NCBI GenBank assembly: GCA_942491735.1
Contig: CALOCN010000001.1
Span: 1 to 64,000 of the forward strand
Length of the DNA stretch: 64,000 nt
Origin: CALOCN01 sp942491735
Lineage (GTDB): Bacteria; Eisenbacteria; RBG-16-71-46; JABDJR01
Direction of reading: 5' to 3'
Shown here: one piece after another, positions 26,798 through 35,376 of the stretch
Layout: the number at the start of each line of letters is the position of its first letter
How positions within the stretch are numbered: position 1 is the first letter of the stretch
Program-made: the position numbers and the translations under genes
Notes under the pieces: generated by a model
Databases searched by the model: none
The model's input: the letters and a program-made list of their open reading frames with translations, nothing else
What the model was told of the DNA's origin: nothing

Positions 26798-28267
26798 ATG
26801 CACGCCGTAGTTCGCTGCATTCTTCTTGGTGCATTTGTCTATCTCTTCAGCCATGGGCTGGGAGGAGTCGCGTCCGGCGGGCTTAACTGGCGGGCAAAGA
26901 TCGCCGGGCACTTGTCCCCTCACACGCAGAAATCAGTTTGTGACAGCGTCGATGTGAGCGACTTTCCGTGTGAGGAGGGGATGGCCACGGTAGCCACGGC
27001 CGGTCTGACAGGTGTTGGCTACGATCTCTACCTGATGGTAATGGACGCCGATTCAACCCTTGGTGTCGCTGGGGCATCGTTCGGTATCGACTACTCAAGC
27101 ACTGGTTCCGGGAATGGAATGGTCGCTCAAGCCTGGACATTGTGTGCAGATCTTGATTTTCCAGGTGGGGCGTGGCCGAACCCCGGCTCGTGGAATCTTG
27201 TGACCTTTTCGGCGGGATCGAACTGCCAGCAACAGGTTGCGACTGCCGAGACTGATGGTGGCGTTACTGCGGTTCTAGGCGCCCTTTACGTCTATGCATA
27301 CAGCCCCGATGTGTTCGAGATAGTCGACGGGGCGCCAAGTGGGTTGCTTGTCAGCGATTGTAGCAACGCGGAGACAGAAGTGTACTATCCTCAAAACGTT
27401 GGGAGGGTAGTATTTGCCTCATCGGCAGTCGATGGATACGACCCCTGCAAGAAGGCCTTCTCACCCTATTCGGAATTCAACTCGACGGCGCCGGCGGCTC
27501 TTGACTCGCTATGGATCAAGTTCACCTTCTTAGGTCACCCAAGGCCAGTACCATCGACCATCTTGCATAGCTCCGGTGTGGAAGCCGACTTGGCCCAGTT
27601 CGTGCCCTACCAGCGACCTCCTATTGACTACCATTTCGACGTTGAGACTCCTCCTAGGGAGGTGAGTGTTACCAGTGGGGTCCTTGCCACGGTGATCGAT
27701 AGCATCGGTACTCTGTCCGAGGTCACAGATGGAGATGTGGATCCTGGATTTGTTTCCTTCTCGATGGTGATGTGGAAGCAGGGTGAGCGCTATGGCTTTG
27801 AGTCGATCGTCGATGACTCTACCGCCGGGCAGTTGATTGCCAAGGCAATGGAGGGTTCAGTCGGGAGCGCTGACGCGGTTGATGCTTTGCGGCGCTTTGG
27901 TTGCGAAGTCGGTGTGCTACCGGATGACCCTCCCTCTGAGGTGACCTCAAGTGCCTCGTTTACGTTGTCCGGGTATCGTTTCGATCGGGGGTCGCATCGA
28001 TTCGCTGCGACGATGACGGTCAAGAACGAGTCAGGCAGCTCACTGGATGCACCCCTTGTGCTGTGTGTCGAATCCAGTCGTGGGGTGCACCTTGCAAACG
28101 CTCACGGCGTGTCTTGCGCAATCCTTCCTGTGACTCGGTTCATGGTGCTTTCGGAGTCTCAGTCGCTCGGTGCCGGTCAGAGCATTGAGGTTGAGCTTCA
28201 GTTCACGGCTGAGAGCGAACCGATCGAGCTAACAAGCAGGTTGTATTCTGGTCCTGGAATCCGTTGA
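26798..28267 (+). CDS. Hypothetical secreted protein of the accessory island
   Basis: The 489-residue product starts MHAVVRCILLGAFVYLF, a signal peptide, after a good GAGGAG ribosome binding site. The mature chain shows a block with several cysteines (TLCADLDFPGGAWPNPGSW) followed by beta-rich sequence. A terminal segment (SASFTLSGYRFDRGSHRF, then FMVLSESQSLGAGQSIEVEL) resembles an Ig-like or CARDB-type beta-sandwich. No enzyme motif is visible. It is followed 21 bp later by the gene that IS66 disrupts, so the two probably shared an operon. The function is unknown. Confidence 0.65.
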   Translation: MHAVVRCILLGAFVYLFSHGLGGVASGGLNWRAKIAGHLSPHTQKSVCDSVDVSDFPCEEGMATVATAGLTGVGYDLYLMVMDADSTLGVAGASFGIDYSSTGSGNGMVAQAWTLCADLDFPGGAWPNPGSWNLVTFSAGSNCQQQVATAETDGGVTAVLGALYVYAYSPDVFEIVDGAPSGLLVSDCSNAETEVYYPQNVGRVVFASSAVDGYDPCKKAFSPYSEFNSTAPAALDSLWIKFTFLGHPRPVPSTILHSSGVEADLAQFVPYQRPPIDYHFDVETPPREVSVTSGVLATVIDSIGTLSEVTDGDVDPGFVSFSMVMWKQGERYGFESIVDDSTAGQLIAKAMEGSVGSADAVDALRRFGCEVGVLPDDPPSEVTSSASFTLSGYRFDRGSHRFAATMTVKNESGSSLDAPLVLCVESSRGVHLANAHGVSCAILPVTRFMVLSESQSLGAGQSIEVELQFTAESEPIELTSRLYSGPGIR

Positions 28268-28288
28268 CGTCCCAGGGGGGGGCGCGTG

Positions 28289-28354
28289 ATGAGGCATCTA
28301 GCGAACTCAATCCTCTTGATCCTGTTCACGTGTTGTGGTGCTTATGCCCAAGGC
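28289..28354 (+). pseudogene. 5' piece of a secreted-protein gene split by IS66
   Basis: The ATG at 28289 opens 22 codons, MRHLANSILLILFTCCGAYA then QG, a textbook signal peptide with an AYA-Q cleavage site. The frame runs straight into the IS66 left end at 28355. Joined to base 30639 on the other side of the element, with one target copy removed, the frame continues unbroken for 295 residues. The element therefore separates the export signal from the mature protein. Confidence 0.9.
28347..28354 (+). repeat. IS66 target-site duplication, left copy (CCCAAGGC)
   Basis: CCCAAGGC directly precedes the left inverted repeat and recurs immediately after the right one at 30631-30638. Eight base pairs is the usual IS66 duplication length. 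Confidence 0.95.
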
Positions 28355-28375
28355 GTAAACGGACAGCGGACGACG
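28355..28375 (+). repeat. IS66 left terminal inverted repeat
   Basis: The end starts GTAAACGGACAGCGG and pairs with the complement of 30610-30630, with 16 of 21 matches. GTAA at the tip is typical of IS66 ends. Confidence 0.9.
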
Positions 28376-28421
28376 TAGTTCCCTCCGGGATCCAGTCTTG
28401 GTAGAACGGTAGCGACCCCGT

Positions 28422-28440
28422 TGGGGTCGCATTCTTGTAT
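28422..28440 (+). terminator. Hairpin in the IS66 leader
   Basis: GCGACCCC and GGGGTCGC form a perfect 8-bp stem around a three-base loop, 23 bp before the first transposition gene. There is no long T run. Such leader hairpins can block read-through into transposase genes; that role here is inference. Confidence 0.45.
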
Positions 28441-28462
28441 CTACGAGGGAAGGAGCGGAGGG

Positions 28463-28729
28463 ATGACTGCGAAGACGCGCGTTCGGCGGACCCGGGAAGA
28501 GTGGCACCGATTGGTGGAGCGGTACGAAGCGGGCGGTCTGAGCCCGCGGGAGTTTTGTCGCCGGGAGGGACTCAACGACAACACGTTTCGCCTTTGGCGG
28601 AGCCGCGTTCGCTCCACGAGCACCGCGACCGGTCCGTTCGTGGAGGTGGTTCCCGTTGCCAGCCCGGAGTCGCCCTGGTCGATCGAACTCGAGTTGCCGA
28701 GCGGGACGAAGCTCCGGCTGCGTGGTTAG
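28463..28729 (+). CDS. tnpA: IS66 accessory protein TnpA-like
   Basis: The 88-residue protein has the IS66 OrfA pattern: EEWHRLVERYEAGGLSPREFCRREGLNDNTFRLWRSRV is a helix-turn-helix of the Tn3/IS66 OrfA type, likely binding element ends. The ATG at 28463 follows GGAGGG, and a longer upstream frame lacks such support. The tnpB start follows its stop by two bases. Confidence 0.9.
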   Translation: MTAKTRVRRTREEWHRLVERYEAGGLSPREFCRREGLNDNTFRLWRSRVRSTSTATGPFVEVVPVASPESPWSIELELPSGTKLRLRG

Positions 28730-28731
28730 GC

Positions 28732-29058
28732 ATGATCGCCGGGAACGAACCGCGTCGGATTCTGCTGTACGGGTCCCCTGTGGACATGCGCAAGTCGTTC
28801 AACGGTCTGCTGGCCATCGTCCAGGGCACGCTGGGTGAGGATTCCCTCACGGGAACTCTGTACGCGTTCGTGAACCGTCGTGGGAACTACCTGAAGTCGA
28901 TCTACTGGGATCGGACAGGGTACTGCCTATTCGCAAAGCGACTGGAGCAGGGTCGATTTCGGTTTCCCGGTGGTAGCGGGAAGCACGAAGTGAGCGAAGC
29001 GATGTTTCGATTGCTTTTGGACGGAATCGTTCTTGAAAGAAGACGGAGGATGGATTAA
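28732..29058 (+). CDS. tnpB: IS66 accessory protein TnpB
   Basis: The 108-residue protein matches IS66 OrfB (TnpB, unrelated to the RNA-guided nuclease): ILLYGSPVDMRKSFNGLLAIV, then LYAFVNRRGNYLKSIYWDRTGYCLFAKRLEQGRF. It is required for transposition in studied IS66 elements but its biochemical role is unclear. The ATG lies two bases after the tnpA stop. Confidence 0.95.
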   Translation: MIAGNEPRRILLYGSPVDMRKSFNGLLAIVQGTLGEDSLTGTLYAFVNRRGNYLKSIYWDRTGYCLFAKRLEQGRFRFPGGSGKHEVSEAMFRLLLDGIVLERRRRMD

Positions 29059-29067
29059 GAAAGAGGC

Positions 29068-30609
29068 ATGACACGAGCTGAGCGCGCCGCAACGATGAGT
29101 CAGGATGAAGTGGTCGCGTTGCTCGAGTCCCATGATGAACTCAGCGCCCAACATGAAGAGCTTTGCCGCCAAGTGGCGTGGCTGAAGCGACAGGTGTTCG
29201 GATCGAAGTCGGACCGCCGGGTGCCTCTTCCCGGGGAGCAACTCACGCTCGGTGAGACGGATCCCGATGGTTCGGTGACTGCCGCAACGCTCCCTGTGAG
29301 CTCCCACCAACGCCGGCGGTCTCAGCCCCCGGTGAAGACCGGAGAGAGTGGCATTCGCTTCGACCCCTCGGTGCCGGTGAAGGTGATCGAGATTCCCAAC
29401 CCCGAGCTTCACGACGTTCCCGCCGGTTCGTATGAGACGATCCGGGAGGTGGTGACGGAACGGCTGGTGCAGAAGCCATCGACCTTTGAGGTGCACCGCT
29501 ACGTCCGGACCGTGGTGAAGCTCCAGGACGGGACGTTGAGCTGTCCCCCCGCACCGCCGTCGGTGCTGGAGCGCAGCCTGGCTGATGTGAGCCTGCTGGT
29601 GAACCTGGTGGTGGACAAGGTGCGCTACCACCTTCCCCTGTACCGTCAGCATGCACGGATGGCGGCGGCGGGAGTCCACTTGAGCCGGGCAACGCTGACG
29701 AACTGGTTCCATCGTACGGCCGAGCTGCTGGCGCCGATCCACGAAGCCCAGATGGCCTCGATTCTTCAGAGCGAGGTGTTGCTCATGGACGAGACCCCGA
29801 TCCGGGCCGGTCCGTCCAAGAAGAAGCGGAAGATGAAGACGGCGTACTTCTGGCCGGTGTACGGAGACCGGGACGAGGTCGGGTTCCCGTTTTCGTCAAC
29901 GCGGAGTCACCAGGTGGTGGTGGACACCCTGAAGGGATACTCGAACACGCTGGTGACCGACGGGTACGCAGCCTATGACCGCTACGCGGAGCAAGTGAAC
30001 GAGCTGGTCCATGCCCAGTGCTGGGCCCACGTGCGCCGGAAGTTCGTGGAGGCGGAGGCCAGCGAGCCGGAACTCTGTGGCCGGGTGCTGGATGGGATCA
30101 GCACGCTCTACGAGCACGAGGCGAAGATCCGGAATCAGGAAGACGTGAAGCGGCACGCCTACCGCGGGGAACACGCGAAGCGGGTGGTGGATCGGATCTT
30201 CGAGGATCTGAAGCAGGCGTTCGAGGATCGGATCCTGCTACCGCAGAGCCCGTTCACCCAGGCGGCGAACTACGCCCTGGAACGGGAGGCCGGTCTACGG
30301 GTGTTCCTCGAACATCCTGGAGTACCGGTGGACACCAACGCCGTGGAACGAGAGATCCGGCCGGTGGCCATCGGGCGCAAGAACTGGATGTTCTGCTGGA
30401 CCGAAGTGGGTGCACAGTACGTTGGGACCCTGCAAAGCCTCGTATCGACCTGCCGACTCCAGGACATCGATCCCTACGTCTATCTGGTGGACGTTCTGCA
30501 GCGTGTGGACTCCCATCCCCAGAGTCTGGTCCGCCAGCTCACGCCGAGACTGTGGAAAGACCACTTCGGCCAGGACCCTCTACGCTCCCTCGCCGAACGC
30601 GGTCAATAA
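29068..30609 (+). CDS. tnpC: IS66 transposase (TnpC)
   Basis: The 513-residue protein is the DDE transposase: an N-terminal coiled region (DELSAQHEELCRQVAWLKRQVFGSKSDRR), then the RNase H-like core with LLMDETPI (first Asp, about residue 240), TDGYAAYD (second Asp, about 298) and NAVEREIRPVAIGRKNW (Glu, about 427). CWAHVRRKF between them is an IS66 hallmark. It cuts and joins element ends, producing 8-bp target duplications. No frameshift or stop is present. Confidence 0.96.
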   Translation: MTRAERAATMSQDEVVALLESHDELSAQHEELCRQVAWLKRQVFGSKSDRRVPLPGEQLTLGETDPDGSVTAATLPVSSHQRRRSQPPVKTGESGIRFDPSVPVKVIEIPNPELHDVPAGSYETIREVVTERLVQKPSTFEVHRYVRTVVKLQDGTLSCPPAPPSVLERSLADVSLLVNLVVDKVRYHLPLYRQHARMAAAGVHLSRATLTNWFHRTAELLAPIHEAQMASILQSEVLLMDETPIRAGPSKKKRKMKTAYFWPVYGDRDEVGFPFSSTRSHQVVVDTLKGYSNTLVTDGYAAYDRYAEQVNELVHAQCWAHVRRKFVEAEASEPELCGRVLDGISTLYEHEAKIRNQEDVKRHAYRGEHAKRVVDRIFEDLKQAFEDRILLPQSPFTQAANYALEREAGLRVFLEHPGVPVDTNAVEREIRPVAIGRKNWMFCWTEVGAQYVGTLQSLVSTCRLQDIDPYVYLVDVLQRVDSHPQSLVRQLTPRLWKDHFGQDPLRSLAERGQ

Positions 30610-30630
30610 CGCCGCTCGCTGACCGCTTAC
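30610..30630 (-). repeat. IS66 right terminal inverted repeat
   Basis: Read on the minus strand it begins GTAAGCGGTCAGCGA and matches the left end at 28355. It starts directly after the tnpC stop and ends directly before the right CCCAAGGC copy. Confidence 0.9.
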
Positions 30631-30638
30631 CCCAAGGC
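30631..30638 (+). repeat. IS66 target-site duplication, right copy (CCCAAGGC)
   Basis: This is identical to 28347-28354 and follows the last base of the right inverted repeat. Confidence 0.95.
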
Positions 30639-31460
30639 TACCATGTCGTCCTGGATACGACCCCGCTCGCCGGAATCAATGGGCGAATCGCGTTTGATGT
30701 CGTAAACGCAAACGGGATAATGAACTGTGCGGACATTACTGGTCTTGATCATGATGCACGCGTGCGATTTGTGGACTCTGCAGGCGGAGGAAACGATGGT
30801 GACGATCTCTTTCTTGGGAACCTCCCTGCGTCTGTTGCGGTGTGCGACTCTGCTGGGGATGTCCTAAATACTCTCGTTGTTGATTTCGATTCGTTAGGGA
30901 CGTTCATCACGTTTGATATTGACATCGAAAGCACGTACTCAGGCTCCGGGCATACTGGAGAGCTGGATGAGTTTGCGTTCTATTTCCTCGGAGAAGGTAA
31001 CCTTGATCCCTTTCAAACTGCGGATCCGCGAATTACCAACGCTCTCTTTTCGATTACTGTGGATAGTACCCAGACCGCTGATCTAACTGTGTTCTCACCT
31101 ATGACGTTTGCGGCTCCCGACTCGATCATCCTTGATTTGGGTGGCGTAACCAGCGTCCCCGTCCCGACAGATCCGTCGAGTCGCCTACGGATTGCATCAC
31201 TTGCCCCCAACCCGTTTCGCGGATCAGCGGTTCTTGAGTTGCTTGTTCCAGAACCGGGGGGGCGGATTCGGATTGATGTCTACGACGTTCGCGGTGCTCG
31301 GGTCGATGTGGTCCAGGATGCAAGTGTGGGCGCGGGCCGCCATTCAGTCATCTGGGACGGGAAGACTGGCCAAGGCGCCTCCGCTGCGGCAGGAGTCTAC
31401 TTTCTCTCGGTACAAGGGCTTGGTCAAACAGTGGTACGCAGGGTGGTTCGCCTTCAGTGA
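30639..31460 (+). pseudogene. 3' piece of the IS66-split secreted protein, with FlgD-like sorting domain
   Basis: This fragment encodes 273 residues starting YHVVLDTTPLAGINGRIAFD, a PEP-CTERM/secreted-repeat-like beta domain, and ending with a FlgD-like/type IX-like C-terminal domain: LAPNPFRGSAVLELLVPEPG, IDVYDVRGARVDVV, HSVIWDGKTGQG, GVYFLSVQG. With the 28289 piece the pre-insertion protein would be 295 residues. Without the signal peptide the fragment cannot be exported. Whether any internal start is used is unknown. Confidence 0.85.
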
Positions 31461-31947
31461 TCCTTTGATTCATCTTGGGGAATCCTGTACTCCTCAATCA
31501 CAGATCGCAAGTGGCACTTCATGCCCTCCTGTCCGCCGTACTTCCGATGCTTTCCGTGGTAGCGCGGGAGTCGGTAGGTGACGACTTCTCCGAACCGCCA
31601 TTGGATTGTGATCGTCCGTTCACGCCCGTGGAAGACGATCTTCTCGCGGAAGGCCGGTAGGATGGCTCGCTTGCGTGCCATGCGGGCGCGTGGGACGCTG
31701 CGGCGAGCTTCATGAGTTGATCCAAGGGTGGCAGAGCGATCGCCTCATCTGCCATCCCCTCCACGACGACGGTTTCGAGGATCCAGTCACGGATGATGGC
31801 CACTGCTGGGCAGGTTTCCTCGTATCGGTACCTGGCTCGACACCCGCAACACTCTCCGGAGCGTCCCCCCCAGAGCCTTTCGTTCCGCCGGCGCGGCGGG
31901 ACTCGATGGCGGCGCCACACGGGCACTCAATGAGGCCACTGGAATAG

Positions 31948-32040
31948 ATGTCGTCGGACTGCATGGGGTCAAGTCGTCGTAGGGCGAAGTCGTCCACGAT
32001 GAGGAGATCGGGAGCAAGTAACTTGCTTAGGGCCTTGCTC
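31948..32040 (-). pseudogene. Fragment of an IS21-type IstB ATPase gene
   Basis: The minus strand encodes KALSKLLAPDLLIVDDFALR, then RLDPMQSDDIY, which matches the Walker B region of IstB helper proteins (typically PDLLIIDDFGLRPLDPxEANDLYELI). The similarity stops abruptly after DDIY and no Walker A or C-terminal part is present in frame. It is a remnant of an IS21-family element. Confidence 0.55.
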
Positions 32041-32365
32041 TTGGAGTGATCGCGACCCCAGACGCGCCATGCCGGTCTCGATCTGATCGAGACGCGACCG
32101 GATGTCGCTGAGGCTGACCACACTCTCCACCCAATTGCAGTAGGGAACCGCTCTCACTTGGTCCGGAGTCGCTGCAGGTCCTGTTCCAAACGGGTGCGGT
32201 CCTGGGTTCGGCTGTCTGTCAGGAGCTGATCTTCGGCAAAGCGGTAGGCTTGGGCGAGGGTGTCCTGGTCAGCTAGCCTTGATGCGTCATAACTGATCAC
32301 AGAAAAAGGGCGTCCCCGGTGAAGTAGGCCGCCTTCCCTTGCCATTGGTCGAGGTCTGGAGCTGT

Positions 32366-32380
32366 GGGGGGGGGGGGGGG
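32366..32380. repeat. Run of 15 guanines
   Basis: An uninterrupted G15 in non-coding DNA, like the G14 at 15945. It may be a sequencing or gap-filling artefact or a natural homopolymer. Confidence 0.9.
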
Positions 32381-32433
32381 TGGGCTGCAAGGCCCCGGTG
32401 ACGAGCGTGTCGAGGATCCATGTCCGAACGCGC

Positions 32434-32961
32434 CTACTCGGCGGGCGGGGGAGGCGGGGGTGGTGTCGGGGGAGCCGGCTCCTGGGCGGCCGCCGGCGCC
32501 GGCGCTGGCGTCGGAGGCGTGGGGGTTGCGGGATACGCCACCCGCGGTGGCGAGGCCGTCCCGTTGGCCTTTTCCTCCCGCTCGCGCTCCTCGGCCCGTC
32601 GCGACAGATAGAGCAGTCCCAGCCCGACAAAGAGCGCGGGGAAGGCCCAGATCAACAGGAACGCGAGGGCCTCGTCGGCGTCGCGATCCGAGACGAAGAG
32701 CCCCATCACGAAGGCGGAAAACAGGAGCCCGCCGCCAATCCCGGTCCAGATCACCCCGTGCAGGCCCAGATTCGTGGAACGAGGGGGGCGACGCTCCGGC
32801 TCCACTTCCAGAGGAGGAAACGTGTCCACCCGGCCCAGCTCCAGGGCCCGCATCCGTTCCTTGTGTGCGTAGCCCCGCTCCTTCACGCCCTTGATGATGC
32901 GGACAATGATCACGATGGCGGAGAAAAAGAAGAGCATCCCAAAAACATCACCCGGTCCCAT
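32434..32961 (-). CDS. Small membrane protein with proline-rich C-terminal tail
   Basis: The 175-residue protein begins MGPGDVFGMLFFFSAIVIIV (first membrane segment). It continues with a cytoplasmic charged stretch (ERGYAHKERMRALELGRVD), then two more membrane segments (WTGIGGGLLFSAFVMGLFV; FLLIWAFPALFVGLGLLYL), and ends in a tail of prolines and alanines. This layout resembles the DUF6249 group of small membrane proteins, but that is a weak match. The ATG at 32961 has GGAGG 5 nt upstream; longer frames extend into the divergent sigma-factor region. It may be part of the same regulatory unit as the divergent ECF pair. Confidence 0.7.
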   Translation of the reverse strand: MGPGDVFGMLFFFSAIVIIVRIIKGVKERGYAHKERMRALELGRVDTFPPLEVEPERRPPRSTNLGLHGVIWTGIGGGLLFSAFVMGLFVSDRDADEALAFLLIWAFPALFVGLGLLYLSRRAEEREREEKANGTASPPRVAYPATPTPPTPAPAPAAAQEPAPPTPPPPPPPAE

Positions 32962-33163
32962 GCGGTCCTCCAAGTACCTCAGTTGATTGCGCGGCTTACG
33001 GTTGGCCGGTCTCAACCCCATTGGACACGCCGAATCCAGGCCGGGTTGCACCATGTTTCGGGCGATGGATGCAACCCGGGGGGTATTCTGGGAGTCCATC
33101 TCATTGGGGCTCAGTGACCCGGGGCGACGCGCGCCGCGGGGAGGGGCTCCGGAAGGAGCCGGG

Positions 33164-33760
33164 TTGAGCGAGGCAGGACACCCAGCGGCGGGCATCGCCG
33201 CCCGGGTCGCGGCGGGGGAGCGGGAAGCAGCCTATGCCCAGGTGGTCGAGGCCACCAAGGACAGCCTGTTCCGGTTTCTGCTGCGCATGCTACGCAACGA
33301 AGAGGAGGCCCGGGACGTGTTCCAGGACACCTACATCCGCGTCTTCAAGGCGCTGCACACGTTTCGGGGCGACTCCAGCCTGACCACCTGGGTCCTGACC
33401 GTGGGGCGGAACACCGCGCTCAACCGGATCCGCAGCCGCAAGGCCAAGGACGGGCGTCACGTGCCCATGGAAGACCCGGACGGCAACGGGTCCCACGAGC
33501 CGTTCCAGGACGCCCGCGAACCGGCGGCCACCCGATCGCTGGAGTCCGCGGTGGCCTCGCTTCCCGAGACCCAGCGCGAGGCGGTGTGGCTTTTCTACGT
33601 GGAGGATGTCCCTCTGCAAGAGATTGCTTCCCTCACCGGGCGTCCGGTGAATACCATCAAGAGCGACCTCATGCGGGCGCGAGCACGCCTGCGCCAGGAC
33701 CTGACCGACCCCGAGCCTCGGCCCGGGCTGGTCCACCGGGAGTTGAAGGTGATGCTATGA
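33164..33760 (+). CDS. ECF-type RNA polymerase sigma factor
   Basis: The 198-residue protein has sigma region 2 (SLFRFLLRMLRNEEEARDVFQDTYIRVFKALHTFRG, then LTTWVLTVGRNTALNRIR) and region 4 (SLPETQREAVWLFYVEDVPLQEIASLTGRPVNTIKSDLMRARARL). ECF sigmas direct polymerase to small regulons controlled by an anti-sigma factor. I chose the TTG at 33164 because GGAAGGAG lies 5 nt upstream and it gives the usual length. ATGs at 33053 and 33065 would add about 35 residues. The stop overlaps the next ATG (ATGA), which fits a coupled anti-sigma-type gene. Confidence 0.9.
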   Translation: MSEAGHPAAGIAARVAAGEREAAYAQVVEATKDSLFRFLLRMLRNEEEARDVFQDTYIRVFKALHTFRGDSSLTTWVLTVGRNTALNRIRSRKAKDGRHVPMEDPDGNGSHEPFQDAREPAATRSLESAVASLPETQREAVWLFYVEDVPLQEIASLTGRPVNTIKSDLMRARARLRQDLTDPEPRPGLVHRELKVML

Positions 33761-34143
33761 GCCACGAACACCAGTTGCACGATGCGGAACTCAGCCGTCG
33801 TCTCAAGGCGGTGGCGGCGCGCCAGCGGGCTCCCCGCTCCTGGGTGCGCGAGGCCAATGCGGTGCCCCGGCGTCTGGATCCGGCCAGTGAACCCTGGCTG
33901 GTCACCTACCTGCCGCACCTCTGTGGGGTCGCTCTTCTGTTGTCCCTGGGCATCGCCTTCTGGTTCAACGGCGATGCGATCTCCCTGGGTCTCACCGCCC
34001 TGGTCCCGTCCCTGGGGGATGGTGACGGGGCCCTGGGAGCCGGGACGGACACCTGGGCCTTCCTCATCGGCTTGCCGATCCTGGCCTTGGCCCTGCTTTC
34101 GGGGCTGTCCGCCATGCCCCGCTGGGTCGATCGCACCCGGTAG
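33757..34143 (+). CDS. Membrane protein translationally coupled to the sigma factor (putative anti-sigma)
   Basis: The 128-residue protein has a charged N-terminal half (MSHEHQLHDAELSRRLKAVAARQRA) and two membrane segments (YLPHLCGVALLLSLGIAFWF; FLIGLPILALALLSGLSAM). Its start overlaps the sigma-factor stop (ATGA), the usual position for an anti-sigma gene. No zinc-binding HxxxCxxC motif is present, so it is not a classic ZAS-type anti-sigma. The role is inferred from position and topology only. Confidence 0.6.
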   Translation: MSHEHQLHDAELSRRLKAVAARQRAPRSWVREANAVPRRLDPASEPWLVTYLPHLCGVALLLSLGIAFWFNGDAISLGLTALVPSLGDGDGALGAGTDTWAFLIGLPILALALLSGLSAMPRWVDRTR

Positions 34144-34148
34144 CAAGC

Positions 34149-34164
34149 GTCGCCCCGGGGCGAC
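34149..34164. terminator. Perfect 16-bp palindrome after the sigma/anti-sigma pair
   Basis: GTCGCCCC and GGGGCGAC form a complete inverted repeat with no loop bases, 5 bp after the stop and 23 bp before holB. There is no T run, so it is a weak terminator candidate or a factor-binding site. Confidence 0.4.
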
Positions 34165-34187
34165 AGCGCTGGTACACTCGCTCGCCT

Positions 34188-35360
34188 ATGCCACGCTTCG
34201 CCGATATCCTGGGTCAGAACGCGGTTCACGACCGCCTGCGCAACTCCGTGGGAGCGGACCGGCTCCCCCATGCGCTCCTCTTTCACGGGGCACCGGGAAC
34301 CGGCAAGACCAGCACCGCCTTTGCCCTGGCCCAGTATCTCAACTGCGATGAACGTACCGATGTCGATGCCTGCGGGGTGTGCAACGCCTGCCGCAAGATC
34401 GCCAAGCTCCAGCATCCGGATGTGCGGTGGATCTTTCCCATGCCCGGGTCCCTCAAGGGGGACAAGCGGGCCGCCCATGTGCGGGACACCATGGACGAAC
34501 GGGTCGAGCAGCCCATCCACGTCCTCACCTTTCCCGAAGCGGCCGGGATCGCCATTGGCCGCGACGAGGACACCCGGTTGGGGAGTGTGGGAGAGCTGCG
34601 CAAGCAGGCCTCCATGTCCCCGGTCGAAGGGCGGGTCAAGGTGTTCGTGGTATCCGAGGCGGAGCGCATGCGGTTCGAGGCGGCCAACAGCCTGCTCAAG
34701 GTGCTCGAGGAGCCGCCCGAGCACAACCTGATCGTCCTCACCACGTCACGGCCTCGGGAACTGTTGGACACCATCGTGTCCCGTTGCCAGTCCGTACGGT
34801 TCCGGGACCTCACCGAACCCGAGCTGGCCGGGATCCTCATGGAGCGGGCCCAGATCGCCGAGCCGGTGGAGGGACGCAAGCGGAAGAAGTCGTACCGTGC
34901 TCCCACCGGGAACGAGGCGGCGCTTGCGTCGGCCCTGGCGCGCGGCAGCCTCAGCCGCGCCGCGGCCTTCCTCGACGAGGACGTGATTGAGCTTCGCGAC
35001 AAGGCGGTGGCCCTGCTGCGGCTCACCCCCGGGGACCCGCGTCTGCAGGAACTGCTGGCGGAACTCCACGGCGCTCGCGACCGGAACCTCCTGGAACGGG
35101 TGCTGGACTTCGCGCTCCTGTGGCAGGGGGACCTGCTGCGGGCGCTCACCCAGGCGGACGTGCCCCTGGCCAACCGGGATCGCGAGGATCAGGTACGGGC
35201 CGAGGCTCAATCGACCACGGTGGATGCGATCCGTCGCCGGGTGGAGTCCCTGGAACAGGCGCGCATCGCCATCCGGGGCAACGTGTATGTTCCGCTATTG
35301 CTGTTGAACCTGAGCCAGGCCCTGGCCGGCCGCACCGCCGCGGTCATCGAAGCGGTCTAG
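34188..35360 (+). CDS. holB: DNA polymerase III delta' subunit
   Basis: The 390-residue AAA+ protein has Walker A HGAPGTGKTS (about residues 33-42), a zinc site CGVCNACRK, and the sensor/SRC stretch DTIVSRCQSVRF. It opens FADILGQNAVHDRLRNSVGADRLPHALLFHG, typical of delta'/tau-type clamp loader subunits. It loads the sliding clamp with the other subunits. A basic loop (KRKKSYRAPTGNEAA) sits in the lid region. It is 16 bp upstream of metG, on the same strand, and probably cotranscribed. Confidence 0.9.
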   Translation: MPRFADILGQNAVHDRLRNSVGADRLPHALLFHGAPGTGKTSTAFALAQYLNCDERTDVDACGVCNACRKIAKLQHPDVRWIFPMPGSLKGDKRAAHVRDTMDERVEQPIHVLTFPEAAGIAIGRDEDTRLGSVGELRKQASMSPVEGRVKVFVVSEAERMRFEAANSLLKVLEEPPEHNLIVLTTSRPRELLDTIVSRCQSVRFRDLTEPELAGILMERAQIAEPVEGRKRKKSYRAPTGNEAALASALARGSLSRAAAFLDEDVIELRDKAVALLRLTPGDPRLQELLAELHGARDRNLLERVLDFALLWQGDLLRALTQADVPLANRDREDQVRAEAQSTTVDAIRRRVESLEQARIAIRGNVYVPLLLLNLSQALAGRTAAVIEAV

Positions 35361-35376
35361 GAGGGGAGCCAGGGTC

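Larger units (their letters stand above)
28355..30630 (+). mobile_element. Complete IS66-family insertion sequence (2276 bp)
   Basis: The element carries the standard three genes (tnpA-like, tnpB, tnpC) between imperfect terminal inverted repeats (left GTAAACGGACAGCGG, right GTAAGCGGTCAGCGA; 16 of 21 positions match). It is flanked by a perfect 8-bp direct repeat. All three frames are open and tightly spaced, so it may still be active. Identical target copies and intact genes suggest recent insertion. Confidence 0.95.
31461..32433. other. Decayed mobile-element DNA, right edge of the accessory island
   Basis: No intact gene is visible over nearly 1 kb. An IstB-like Walker B fragment lies at about 31948-32040, minus strand. 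A minus-strand frame at 31454-31681 (75 codons, begins MARKRAILPAFREKIVFHGR) has no recognised family. Two similar short stretches (IRDWILETVVVEG near 31790, VRTWILDTLVTGAL near 32410, minus strand) look like a broken duplication. A run of 15 G lies at 32366-32380. Confidence 0.5.

Noticed and set aside
28732..29058. TnpB as a Cas12-ancestor nuclease
   Set aside because: It is the unrelated IS66 OrfB of 108 residues, with no RuvC motif.
31454..31681. 75-codon minus-strand frame as a real gene
   Set aside because: No recognised family or ribosome binding site, it overlaps the stop of the split gene and lies in decayed DNA. Kept only in the region note.
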